Source: Akebia trifoliata
Taxonomy: Eukaryota > Streptophyta > Magnoliopsida > Ranunculales > Lardizabalaceae
Direction: 5' to 3'
Assembly: GCA_017979445.1 (NCBI GenBank)
Contig: CM030706.1
Span: 26,700,281 to 26,764,280, forward strand
Length of the DNA stretch: 64,000 nt
This document shows, piece after piece, positions 34,185 to 46,000 of this stretch. The notes under the pieces were generated by a model, which was given only the letters and a program-made list of their open reading frames with translations, was not told the origin of the DNA and did not search any database. Made by a program: the position numbers and the translations under genes. Each line of letters begins with the position of its first letter. Positions within the stretch are counted from its first letter, which is position 1.

Positions 34185-34560
34185 GTCCCGTTCGGCACCC
34201 TAAGTTTTACCACACACTTTAACAAACGCGTTTTGTCTTACATGGGTTAGAAGTTTCGGAATGGACTGATTTTTGGTGAGGATGATCTCTATGGTGAGGA
34301 GATCATCCTCACCAAAAATCAGCTCATTCCAAAACTTCTAACCCCATAAAAAATGATTTACAAAAAATGGACGGTCCACGATTTTTCAACTTGTAAACAT
34401 GGGGCTAGACATTTCGGAATGGGCTGATTTTTGGGGAGGATGATCTTCTAATCATAGAGATCATCCTCACCAAAAATCAGCCCATTCCAAAACTTCTAAC
34501 CCATGTAGGACAAAAAACGTTTGTTAAAGTGTGTGGTAAAACTTAGGGTGCTGAACATTT

Positions 34561-34563
<3 letters not shown>
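34183..34563. mobile_element. Bi-palindromic MITE, copy 4, best preserved
   Basis: The 381-bp element has terminal inverted repeats of about 50 bp (left gggtcccgttcggcacccta; the right end is its complement with few changes). The interior holds two separate hairpins (about 34248-34345 and 34400-34500), each built from 'ggaatgggctgatttttgg..gaggatgatct' and its complement. It was inserted into an AT microsatellite, which hides any duplication. Confidence 0.88.

Positions 34564-34614
<51 letters not shown>
34564..34614. repeat. (TA)n microsatellite, right flank of a MITE
   Basis: About 25 TA units. Together with 34151-34182 it was one tract before the MITE inserted. Confidence 0.95.
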
Positions 34615-34617
<3 letters not shown>

Positions 34618-34690
34618 GCACATTACTAGAAATCATAATCATAAATTCTTCAAAAAATTTCAAATATTTGTAACATCCTCTGAATAAAGG

Positions 34691-36411
34691 TGTGGACATG
34701 GGAATTATTCATCTTTGAATATCTTTACCACTTTGGGGGAGGTTTTGGAGTCGCCACCATTCATATTGAAAAAGGGTGTGATAATCACCCGTAATGTACT
34801 TTTTTGAAAAATCCATTTATTTTGGCGTTCAGTGACTCTCGTACGGATAAGGCTTATCGGTCCAATTTTTGATATAGGTAAGGAGGTCCATATTTAGGAG
34901 TAGGAAAGGTGTTAGGCACCCTACTTCCTCTACCGTTGGTGGTAATTTCGAATTCTATCATTTTTTGAAAATAAAATGAAAAGAATCGAAAAGATTCGAT
35001 ATGTGCCCTCAAGTATGAAGGACTTTTGATGTCAGTTTAAATCATTAAGAGTACCTTTATTGAAAAATGGGCCCTTTGATAGTTCAAGTCATTGGTGGTG
35101 TGTGCATAGGTGTAGAGAAAGGGGGGAAGTAAAAGAAGGAAAGTTGGAGGGGTGAGAGGGGGTGCTTTGTCCAAAGCCCACCTTGATCATGACTTTATCT
35201 TCTTTAATTCTTCAAAGGATGAGTCTTTCTTGACTTTCCTTGACTTGCTTGGGAGAAAGTTGAGAGTTAAAGGTTGAGGGTAGTGAGGTGAGTAAAGAGT
35301 TGAGAGTTGAGAGTGAAAAGGGTTATAATTTTTTAAAGGGTACTTTTCTCAAATTTTCATTAGTTTCCATTTGTATTGAGGATGGGGGGATTTTATAAAG
35401 TTTTGAGGGTTATTTTAGGGGTAAAATGTGATGAATTAATAAAAATGAGTAGAATGATTAAGGGTTTGAGAGAGAGGGTATGTAAATTGAGGGTGATGGA
35501 ATGACATTTATTTAAGAGGGGTTAAATTGATTATTTGTAACCCAAATGAGTTGGATCTTTCAACCCATTTGAATTGAGTGTTAGGTAGAATGAAATAAAT
35601 AATATTTGATTGAGATAATGAGGGTGTAAGACGGTTGTTGATTAATTGAGTGTTTGGTTAGTTGAGAGGAACGAGTTTTAATTAAAAAGAATGGGTTATG
35701 TAATAAAGCAATTGATTAGATTTTGCGAGGATGAGGAAAATGGTGGCATGTGTCAAGATGTGTGGAGATTAGAGTTCTAGATGAGTTGATGTGAGTGAAT
35801 GAGTGTTTGATTTGAGATAAGAGGTATGGGTTTGTAGGGAATGATGATAGTAGGTTAAGAGGAGGTATGAGTTTGTAGAGAATGATGATGGTAGGTTAGG
35901 AGAGGGGTGATGGATTGATATGATTTTTAGAGAAAATGTAATGGGGGTAGGTTGTTGGATGAAGGAGGTGAGTGGAGGTAGTGACATGTGTCCCACCTTA
36001 ATGATCTTGGGTGATTGATTGTGATGTTGGGCTTGGGTTTGGGTAGATTGATTGGGCTTGGGTAGGTAATTGGGTATTGGGTTAAATAGTAATGGTAATG
36101 GCTTGGGTTTGAGTAGAATCATTGAGCTTGAGTAGGTAAGTTTTAGGTTGAGTTGATTTGAATTAGGGTAAGGATCCAATGGGCTTGGGTGATGGGTTAA
36201 ATAGGAATGGATTTGGGCTTATGTTGAATGGGTTGAGGAGTGTAGAAGGGTGATGAGGAATTTGGATCCATGGGCCACGTGAGTAGGGCCTTGGATCATT
36301 TATTGAAAGAAATAGAGATTTTGTGAAGGTTTGAGCTTTGAGAGTCAATTTCGATTTTTATAAATTTTAGGCATTTTACGTCAAGGGCCCGATCAAATTT
36401 GAGTGTCTACA
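34691..36411. mobile_element. Solo LTR, 1.72 kb, family X copy 2
   Basis: It starts TGTGGACATG, ends GTGTCTACA, and is flanked by AAAGG on both sides (34686-34690, 36412-36416). It is homologous to 32079-33763 over its full length, with shared blocks such as 'ttttggagtcgccacc', 'ggtggtaa' and 'gtcaaatttgagtgtctaca'. The different target-site duplications show two independent insertions in the same orientation. Confidence 0.88.
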
Positions 36412-36771
36412 AAAGGATTAGCCTATTAAATTGGTGAATCGGTGATTCATTCATTAATAATAGTATATGATAAAAAAAAATTACCCTTAACATTATAAAA
36501 TTATATTTTCTCCAATGTTCAAATGTTAAGAATAAGATGAGATTTTTTTTTATGAGGTTGAAGATGATGAATTTTGGTAAGAAACCCAATACATCATAGG
36601 TATTTTTATTTTATTTTTTTATAAAAAAAGTCCTGATTTTTTTACTAAATTTTCATAATTAATTAAACTAAACCTCCAAATAATGATCGAATCAAAACTT
36701 TTTAGTATGCTAGAAAAATCATCGCATTTCACCCAACAGTTTGATGGTCAACCTTCAACACTTTTTTTTTT

Positions 36772-36850
36772 TAAATGGGTAAGCTGGACTTAATCCAAAA
36801 TCTCAAAGTTGCAAGATAAAATATCAACCAACCGAGCTATGAGTGGATGA
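36772..36850 (-). mobile_element. tRNA-derived SINE-like sequence, - strand copy
   Basis: Read on the - strand, it has an A box (catagctcggttggttga), a decayed B-box region (gattaagtccagcttaccc), then an A-run (complement of the T-run at 36760-36771). Same family as 935-1035 and 16138-16229. Confidence 0.5.
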
Positions 36851-37225
36851 CTCACATGTTGCCCCCATCTTGGTAGACTACCCAATTCAATCCAAATTAT
36901 AGAAATTAAATTATCAAATATTAGGATTTTCTCACCTTGTCTCAGAAAGAATATTTTCTCGTAAAGTAGAAAATTTTATGAACGAAAATAATTTTTCACA
37001 TGAAAATGCACAATAATTCAAATGAAAATTGTATTTTCTAATTTTCTACTCACATGAAAAATCTCATCCTTACAATTCATCTTGCCAAGTAATAGATTAT
37101 ATCTACTCTCTCAACTAAGCTTCAAGTTATTGCCAGAAATACTACTGAAAACTTTTCCTAAGCTTACTCCTTTTTCAAAGTTGGTGTCCACTGCCTTTTT
37201 ATCATATAAAAGAACTATGTAACCT
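36851..37225. other. Unassigned spacer
   Basis: AT-rich, with no gene or recognisable repeat. Confidence 0.4.
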
Positions 37226-37430
37226 CAAGGGGTGCCTAGTGGCAAGTCAAACCTTGATAAGCTCGTTTGGAAGAATACGTCAAGTGTTCGAAACCCACCA
37301 ATCCCTTGGGGCTATCCTCAACTCAATCAGTTGCATCTAGGAATTTCCGAGGGGGCGGTGTGTGTAACCGTGGGATTAGTCTCACCCTATGAGTGGATAT
37401 ACCCAAAATGTCACATGGGATGATCTCTAT
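37226..37430 (+). mobile_element. Second-type SINE-like sequence
   Basis: It has a head with an A-box-like ggtgcctagtggcaag and a B box (gtgttcgaaaccc) at usual spacing, then a 'gggggcggtgtgtgtaacc' body. The tail and target-site duplication are unclear. Confidence 0.45.
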
Positions 37431-37600
37431 GACTGATTTGCAAATAACTCCCTCAATCTTTTCTTTTATCAAAACTTATTACAACATCCTTTTATCTCTC
37501 CCGAGTCTCTTTCTCTTCACATTACAGAGGGGAAAACCCTCTCTTCTCTTTAACAATTTCTCTTATCCCCATCATTTTATCTCTACAAAAAATCCTAAAA

Positions 37601-38810
37601 TAAAACCCATTGAAGCTCTCTCTTCCCTCTCGACTCTCTCCACAGCCATTAGAGCTCAAAACCCTAACATCGTGAAGATCCAACCATTGAAGAAGGGTTA
37701 CAAAACATTGTTCGATTCGAAACCCTAACATCTTTCACTTGCGAAGTTCTTCTTTACTCTGGACTGAAGCTGCATTCGAAGAAGTCGCAATCTCCTCTCT
37801 CTCTTGGCTTCAAAGATCTCGAACAGTTTGGGCTCTCACTAAAACTCTACTGAAACCAAACTCGAAAGAAGATCAATCTCGCTCAAAACCCTACGATAAC
37901 CCTTCTAAACTCTGATTCCCTAACCATTGTTTGATTTTAGCTCACCAAACTCTTCGACCTTAGGTTTGAAATGACTATCTCCTTAATCTTTGTAATGAGA
38001 GGGCTTGAATGCAAATGATTGGAGACGATGAAGATAGCTATTGTTCTGTGTTTTTTATCTATCAATGTGGGTTTGAATGCAAATTGAATTTTTTTTATTG
38101 GATTTAAATTTTAATACTTAAAGTATGAAATGCTTGTTATTCATGTAAAAATAAGATTTTGTGACAGAAAAATTCAATTTGAATTCAAACCCACGTGATA
38201 GATCAAATACTAAGAATAATAGCTAAGTCCATCGTCCCCAATCACATTGACACTCCTATAAAAAGAAATTTAAATCCAATATAAAAATTCAATTTGCATT
38301 CAAATCCACATTGATAGATCAAATACATAGAACAATTGTCATGTTCATCATCCCCAATCATTTGCAATCAAATTCACATTGACAAGTATCAGCTCCATCG
38401 TAAAGATTAAGAAGATAGTGATTTCAATCCTAAGGTCAAAGAACTTGGTGAGGGTTCAAATCGAACAATGGTTAGGAGATTAGAATTTAAAATGTTTACC
38501 ATAGGATTTTGGGCGAGATTGATCTTCTTTCAAGTCTGGTTTCAATAGAGTTTCAATGAGAGCCCAAACCGTTCGGGTTCTTTGAAGCCGAGAGAGAGAG
38601 AGGAGATTGCGACTTGTTCAAATGCAACTTCAATCTAGAGTGAAGAACTGCACAAGTGAGAGAGATGTTAAGATTTCAAATCGAACAATGTTTTGTAACC
38701 CTTCTTCAACGGCTAGATCTTCGCGAGATTAGGGTTTCGAACTCCAACGGTTAGGGTTTTCTATAGAGAGAGACTCATGAGGGAAGATAGAGCTTCAATG
38801 GATTTTATTG
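37601..38810. repeat. 1.2 kb inverted repeat (large palindrome)
   Basis: The sequence from 37601 rightward is the imperfect reverse complement of the sequence from 38810 leftward, with centre near 38205. Landmark pairs: 'cattgaagctct' (37609) with its complement at 38788; 'gaagaagggttacaaaacattgttcgat' (about 37688) with its complement at about 38680; 'gtcgcaatctcctctctctc' (about 37784) with about 38610; 'gaagatcaatctcgc' (about 37867) with about 38515. The centre has extra 'aattcaatttg.attcaaa' repeats. The arms contain 'aaaccctaac' and CT-rich stretches that look like plant gene leader sequence. No coding frame spans it. Confidence 0.85.
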
Positions 38811-40042
38811 CACTCAAAAGTTTGAAAATAAATATGTGATCCAGCTGGAATGCATGAGATCTCTCCAAAAGGGGATCTGTCCGTTGAAATGCGCCAGATC
38901 CAACAGCTTCAGCCCATCATTTTTTACCATTTTTTCGAGTCTGTCCATTGAACCCTTCCTATATATATCTAAAAGAACTATGTGGATCTCCTTCCATTTT
39001 CGATTCGCAGGACAGAAGAGTCTCCAAGAGAGTAGATAAAGTCATAATCAACATTTGGGGATAGTTCTATTAGTGCAAGTTGTATGAAATCTTTAGAGGC
39101 TTTTTATGAGGATTTTAAAGTTTAGGTGAGATTCTTCATGTAGTTATGAAGTATAAAGGTTGGGCAATTTTTGGTTCGCTTTATTTTCTATTTCCTTTTT
39201 TCTTTCATGGCTGCAACAAAGAGATTATTTGGTGATAATATTCAGGAAGCAATTTTTAAGGTCTATAGGCACTTCTAAAATAATCTAAAAAGCAACTTCT
39301 GCATTCTAGATTGTGTAGAATAAAGATGAGACGAGAGAGCCTAGAAATGGGTATTTTCCTCATTAACTGAAAAGTGAGGACAATTTCACCCAAATCCCAA
39401 TAATTCTCATCCCATGCAACTTTCAACAAAAGTGAAATACCAAAACCAGCTTCAACTTCTATTCCTATTTTGATTTATGACTATTGCAAATGTTTAAAAT
39501 TCAAGTGCCCAGCAAACATGCTTTTGACTATAAAAAATACACTTTTAATGGGCAGGAAAGTTATAATCCAGCCCCAAATGCTGCGTCAAACACTACCTAA
39601 TCATTCAAGTTTCTTTTACTACACAAGATGCATTCTAACTACGTAGTGTAGGGGTCAAAACAACTAATTAAAACAAAGTTACAGAGAGACCAATGTTTTA
39701 AATGGAAGAACAAGATTGGTTTAGCCAAATCCAAATGTTTGGGAAAAGGCTTTGATGATGATGAGTTCCAGAGACAGAGCAGTGTTTTGCATTTATATAG
39801 CTTTTCTTCAAAAGAAGGCCAGGAGTCTTCCATATAGTAATGGGAAAAAAAATGAAATGAGTCAATAAGCAGACATGACAAAATCTTACTTTTTCAACGT
39901 TTAGCCAGCTTTTCATGATCATGAATGTGTAGAACTGCACCTATGGAAAAAAGAAAGGTGTAGAACTACAGCATGGTATTACTATCTTCAACCTGCATAT
40001 TGTAATAGCTTTCGAGTCCGCATCCATTTTCTACTTCAGCTT
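38811..40042. other. Unassigned stretch, probably including the ORC4 3' UTR at its right end
   Basis: The bases just below 40043 should carry the ORC4 3' UTR (- strand). No other gene is recognised. Short open frames here lack protein-like features. Confidence 0.4.
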
Positions 40043-40069
40043 TCACGATATTAATTTCTGAATAAGTGC
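40043..40069 (-). CDS. ORC4: Probable ORC4 terminal micro-exon
   Basis: After the donor at 42754 (CCG|gtaagt), the best phase-matched ending is GCA CTT ATT CAG AAA TTA ATA TCG TGA (ALIQKLIS stop) behind an acceptor ggtag. Its pattern, a short hydrophobic helix ending in K-L, resembles the plant ORC4 tail as I recall it. If the donor is not used, translation would read five more codons (VSGLK) to a stop at 42737-42739. The exon is too short to be certain. Confidence 0.6.
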   Translation of the reverse strand, partial: ALIQKLIS

Positions 40070-43000
40070 CTACCAATATCAACAACAACAAAAAAATCAT
40101 TAAGAAATGAACATCAAATCCCTTTTCATAGATATCATTCTTAGTTAGAGAAATATCTTAAACCAATTTAATGACCAGGAAACCTCAAAATCCTTGGAAC
40201 CTCATATTTCATACAATAATTGTGTAAGATTTCAAGCAGTACCAGATAATCTTCAACAAGATACAGATCATGGTCAACGTATAGTGTGTGTGTGTGTGGG
40301 TGGGTGGAATACTAAATGGTACATGATCATGACTCACATGGAGATGATTCAATAGATGATTTTTTGGGGACCATCTTCACCAAAAGACAACTAATTCCAG
40401 CATTCTAGCCTTATAAAAAAGTAGATTACAAATTGAAAAGATGTTGGACTATCCATTTCATAGTTAAACACTATTTGACAAGAGTATAAGTTTCAAAAAG
40501 GATGATTTCTTGCAATTATGATAACCATGGTCAACAAAAAATTGGCCCTTGTCTCATAATATATTGAAATTATGATCACCGAAAACATGCCCATCTTGAC
40601 ATTTTTAGCCTTTTTAAAACACTGGATTAGAAGTTACAAAGATTCCAAACCATTTTGTTTGTTAATATCTACATGTGATGGTATTAGGTATACACTAGAA
40701 AAGGGTTGGGGATTTCAGAAGGGACCCTCTTTCTGAGATGGTATCCATTGAGATCATCTTCACAAAAAATCAGCCATGACTCATCTTATGTGGGCTCCAT
40801 GAAGGTGTCAGTGTATCAACTGATCCCAACCTAGTGCAGGCACACTTGATTAGAAAGTCATGGGATTGCATTTCCCATAGTGCAACCCTGCATAGGAGAT
40901 TCCCAGTTGTAACTTGTAAATTCCTTTGCAACCTATGCATTGCATGTTATTGCAACCAACAAAAATCACTCTAATGCATTTAGTGATCTTGCTCCTAGGG
41001 TGGAATAGTTTGAAATATTTTTTAGCACAAACTCGTAAAACTCACATGAAGATGGATCAAGGGATTTTTTTGGATAATCATCTCATCATACATATCATCC
41101 TCAGTAAAATCAGTCTTTCTCGAGACTTCTATCCCAATCAAAGTATCGAATGAGGTGTTCAAAGTAACAGTGAAACAGTGGTATAGAATATTTTCAACTT
41201 GTAATCCACCTTTGGCAAGGGTAGAAATGTCAGAACGTATTGTTAGAAACTTGATAATGATGACTAAGAAAAAGTGAGTGAAGAAGACAGAGACAACTCT
41301 TAGATTTCGTGATGAATGTATGGAATGCAGATACTTATCTAATTGAATGGTTGAGGCATGTAGAAATGCATTTTTCTAAAGCGAAAATTCGCCCATAGAT
41401 CTGTAGATGTATGCTCTCCAAGACACAACAACCCACACTCCAAAGGGGTACTCTTGTTGGAACATCACAACGAACTTTGACACAATTGAGTGTTCTCCAA
41501 AGCATAGTAATAGTAAATCGATAACATCGAGTAGATGTTGTACTTGAGATGAAGAACCAAGAAATTTAAATAGGAGAGGAAGTGGTTTTCCAAACGCTCA
41601 TCAAACCCCAAGTTCGAGTTCACGTCTATCTTGAGCGCTGGTTTAGAACAGACATAAAGAGAGAGAGAGCAACAGACAGAAAATGGTCATAAAACAGTTG
41701 TTGAAGTTGGTTTTTCAAAAACAAAACTGAGTGAAAATGGTAGGCAGTTAAGGCCCAAGTTCAAGACCGACCGACACGGCCTGGCGCGTGTGTATAGTGT
41801 TTTGCGTGAGATGTGCAATGCCAGCGCACTCACACTAAGGATTTTCGAAACTTTGGACCCAAACCACACGTGGAACTTTTGGATTTCCCTCATAGGCCCC
41901 CATGTGCACGTAAGCACATCTATAACCTCTTTTATGCTTTTAAGGTCAGTAGGAACAACTTCAATCTATAAGTTGGTTCCTAACTCTCTTCCTTTCCAAT
42001 GTGGGACTAAACCAAATAAGAGAACAAAACAAGAAAACCCATTGTAAATGGCAAAACAAGAGTTTTATATATTCACTCTCAAGAAACATATAACCTTATG
42101 TATTTCCAACACATATTTTGGTCAGAATGGTTCCAATGGGGTAAAGGTCATTTCACCAAAAGAAACACGAATCGGAGTTTGAAGAAGGGGAAGGCAAAGG
42201 AACCCTCGACCCGCAACAAATAAAGGAGGACTTATTCAATCACATAGTTTGATATCCTAGACTATGGTACCCTTGTGGAAATTTATTTGAGTGTATTGAA
42301 ATGCCCAATGAACCGCATTGGGCCAAGTCATTTAGGGGCAAGCAGATATTTCTAATCCTAAATGGAATGTAACAACGTAGAAATCCATATGTAAACATAG
42401 TATCTATTTACATACACTTGAATGATCCCTTCTCATAATGAGAATGTACATAACCCTACTTTGGTTTGGTCTGGTATGGAATGAGCCTATAATCATGGAA
42501 TCGACTCAATCATTAGATTATAACTTTATAATCCCAGTCCCTTCCCATTATGGGTGGAAAGGGGTCAGCCATAACTAGAAGCTAAAAAAGGGTATCAGCC
42601 CATAACTAATCTCCATAAGGGTCTTCTTATGAAAGTGTCAAAACAACCTATCACAACCCACATATACGTACATATATCATTAATTGCACTTTTAATAATT
42701 GAGCATCGTAGTGCTCTTCCACTGCTATAATATTATTTACTTCAAGCCACTTACCGGACAACAAGGATTTGCTTTTAATCCCTGATAAAGTTCGTGGAAT
42801 GAGATTAGTAGCTTCACTGGACGAAATTCAACAGACTGACTCTGTCCTTTGTTGTCCATAAAACAGATTAGTTCACATTGTAGAAGATGTTCAAAGGCCT
42901 GCAAAAAATAAGCAACATTTTGAATTTATCTTGGAAGCACTTGGAAAGAATACCTACTTCAGATTCATCTTAGCATATTACTTTACACACCCGCAAGCAA

Positions 43001-46000
43001 ACATTCCGTGCATAATAATCAGAGGTATGATAAGAATCATGTATGCCTTTGTACTCTGCCATATTTTACAACCAATCAGTCCAAGAACACTGAAAATAAA
43101 ATAACTATAGAATAAGAACATTAAATAAAACTAAAACCTGACCTTTCATGATAGAATTGAAGTTGTATGAGTTTTGCTCTTTAACTTCCAATCTCTTCAT
43201 GCATACCAGAATATAGAGTTCTAAAACGGAACAACCTGCTCAAACAAGTCCAACTTGCAGTTAGAACCCACTAACATTTCCAAAGTAAAATGTCCATCCA
43301 GTTATTCTCATGCATTCTGTAAGGTAAATTCTAATTTACATAAATCATCAAAGGAAGCATTCCATCAGAAGTTGTATTTGGAAGAAATTTTATCTCTGCG
43401 GTGAACTTCAGATTGTGAGGTCACAAATGATCCAGAAGCCCTTGGAGCTCAACAATCCTTCAGATTGGATAGTTGAAGCTTCAACCTACATGGGGAGACT
43501 GGGAGAGAGGGTATTGGAAATCATTCTTTAGACAACTCTGCTAGAATTAATCTATTTTAAAGGCATAGTGGTATTGGAATCAATGAGGATCCCACTGAGG
43601 TGCCATTGATTTGTGGAAAACATATCACTTGGACACCTTTGCCAAAGAGTTGCGATTATCATGTAAGGGTGGCACAAGAGAAACATCGGGGCTCGTCAAA
43701 ATTATTGGTGACAAGAACATAGGTGCTAGGAACACTCTTGAAATTCAAGAACCAAATCTAGTACAGGGTGGTAAAATAGTAGATGTTCCAAGAGAGATGA
43801 AAACCATTTGTAGATTAATGGGGGAGACAACAACAATTGTGGCAGTGGAGAACACATTAAAGAGAAATTGTAGTGCTCTCCGCTCCCCCCCAACCCACCA
43901 AAAAAAATACTCTCAAGGTATGAAAGCACATCTGGCGATTTAGACAAATTATTACATATCCCTTCTTAAGATGTTGGTTTCAATGGCCAATCACTAAAAG
44001 TATATCTAAAGAGATGTCTAATAGAATTGGACATTGATGCAGAAGGGTGTGCAAATGATTGCAGAGGTTGGGGGCATTGGGCAATGGACATCAGTCCTTA
44101 TGGAGGAAGATTGTTGTTTGAAAAAAAATGGAATATTTCCTAGACAGTGGGATAGAAAGGAGATAAAGTTGTTAAAAGGAGTTGCTGTGTGGAAGGGGAT
44201 TATGGAGGTGTGTGAGGATATCTCAAGGGTGTTTCCTTTAAGGTAGGAAATGGGGTCAAGATCACATAGTAGGTGATGTTGGTGGGTAAGTTATGTGGAG
44301 TTTTCCTTAGGATCTAAAGAGTACAGACTATTCCCTAGTGAAGGCCTTTTCGTGGGAAGATATTTTTGTATAAGAAATATTGACATTATGTGATGCCTTT
44401 CCCACATAATGGATGCAATAGACAATACCAGCTAATCAAACAATCATTCAACAAAAAAACAAAAGACCTGTACAAGTAGGATTAATGGATGCAGTAACAA
44501 AAAACTAAAAAGCACCCCAAAAGCAGAAAATGTAACATTCAGAAAATCTAGACATCCATGAACCTTGTAGATTTTCAAACTTGGGCTGCCTCTGGATCCT
44601 CAAAACTGCAGTCTTGAAGTTCTCAAGAGATAGGAAACCGGACTCCAAATCCATATCAGAAATAGCCCGAAATCTGGCAACACAGTTCCCACTTGTTAAG
44701 CTTAGCATAGAACAGTACAATTAGACCTCAATGCATAATGAGTGTCCAGATGCAGCAAAATAGACTTACAGAAATCTCATCAAATTCTTGACACTGGAAT
44801 CAGCATCTATCAATGTATTAAGAATTTCCGTGAATCTTCGATCACCTAATATACTCTGTAAATATGTCAAGGACTAACTAATAAATTTAAAAGGATAGAT
44901 CCTTTAAGATCCATCAGTGAAAGGATGAGTGTACCTCAGCAACTCCTACGGTGCCACAACAACTAACATTTTCGGGTAAGATGAGAAAAAAATTAGTCGG
45001 ATTGTTCCCTAATAGGATAGAAGTTTACATCTACAGCTTCTTTTCAAAAGAGTACACAATATATTCAGTACATATACTTGTCAATAAGGACACGAGGTGT
45101 CAGAGATGGCAACCCTGCCTGACATGCTGACATGTCTACAGAATTCTACAATAATTTGAAATATATGCTATAGTATAAATATCATTTTGAGAAACATAAG
45201 ATATTGAAAAATGCAAATCAAGATACAAACTTATACATAGATAGTCAATATTGCCAGGAGCATTAAATGCATTGTAAAATAATTTAGTGAAGAACAATAA
45301 AAAAGAAAAAGTGAAATCAAATTACGATACATTTATCTCCTTACCAAATAGAACTAGATTTATAATATCAAACAATATAGTTGCACATAACAACAACAAA
45401 AATATGTGCGTGGAGGATGGAACAGACCAATCAGAAGTCCTTTCTTTACAGTTTATAGAATCTTTAAAATATAGGGTAACATGGTATTCTGTGTCATGAT
45501 TTGTGTTGGGATGTGTAAACACCTAACATGTTCGATACAGCAAAAAACCCTCAAACTTTAAACTCCTTTTACACGTGTGTGTGTGTGGGGGGGAGGGGTG
45601 GCGCATGTCTTTGCAAGAGGGTTTTACAACAGTGCCTGGGGTCATACCTGTCATAATAAAACTATAACTTGCCCCTAATATGGCAATAGATATTCTATCA
45701 ATTTTAGGAAAACTGTTTAACATTTAAATATTATTTTGATATTTTTCAAAATTAAGTGTAATGTACATCAGGATTTTATAAAAAATATATTGAAAATGTA
45801 ACTAGAAATTAGAAAAAGTATGCAATCAAGGTCCACCATCTTTAGTCCAAGGATTAATGTTATTTCAAACCTTGGTTTTCAACACTTCGGAGTATCATCT
45901 TTCTTTGTTGGCATTTTCATAAATATTTATAATTACATTAAAAAAACATCTGACCAGAATGTTCAATTTGAACAAAACTCCAAACGTATGTAGAAGCAAT

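Noticed and set aside
37393..37728. A 111-residue frame in the palindrome's left arm
   Set aside because: Low-complexity composition, partly mirrored in the other arm with stops. No family features.
42690..42754. A very short ORC4 intron leading to WKSTTMLNY and a stop
   Set aside because: The intron would be only 33 nt, below the usual plant minimum, and the residues do not resemble an ORC4 tail.
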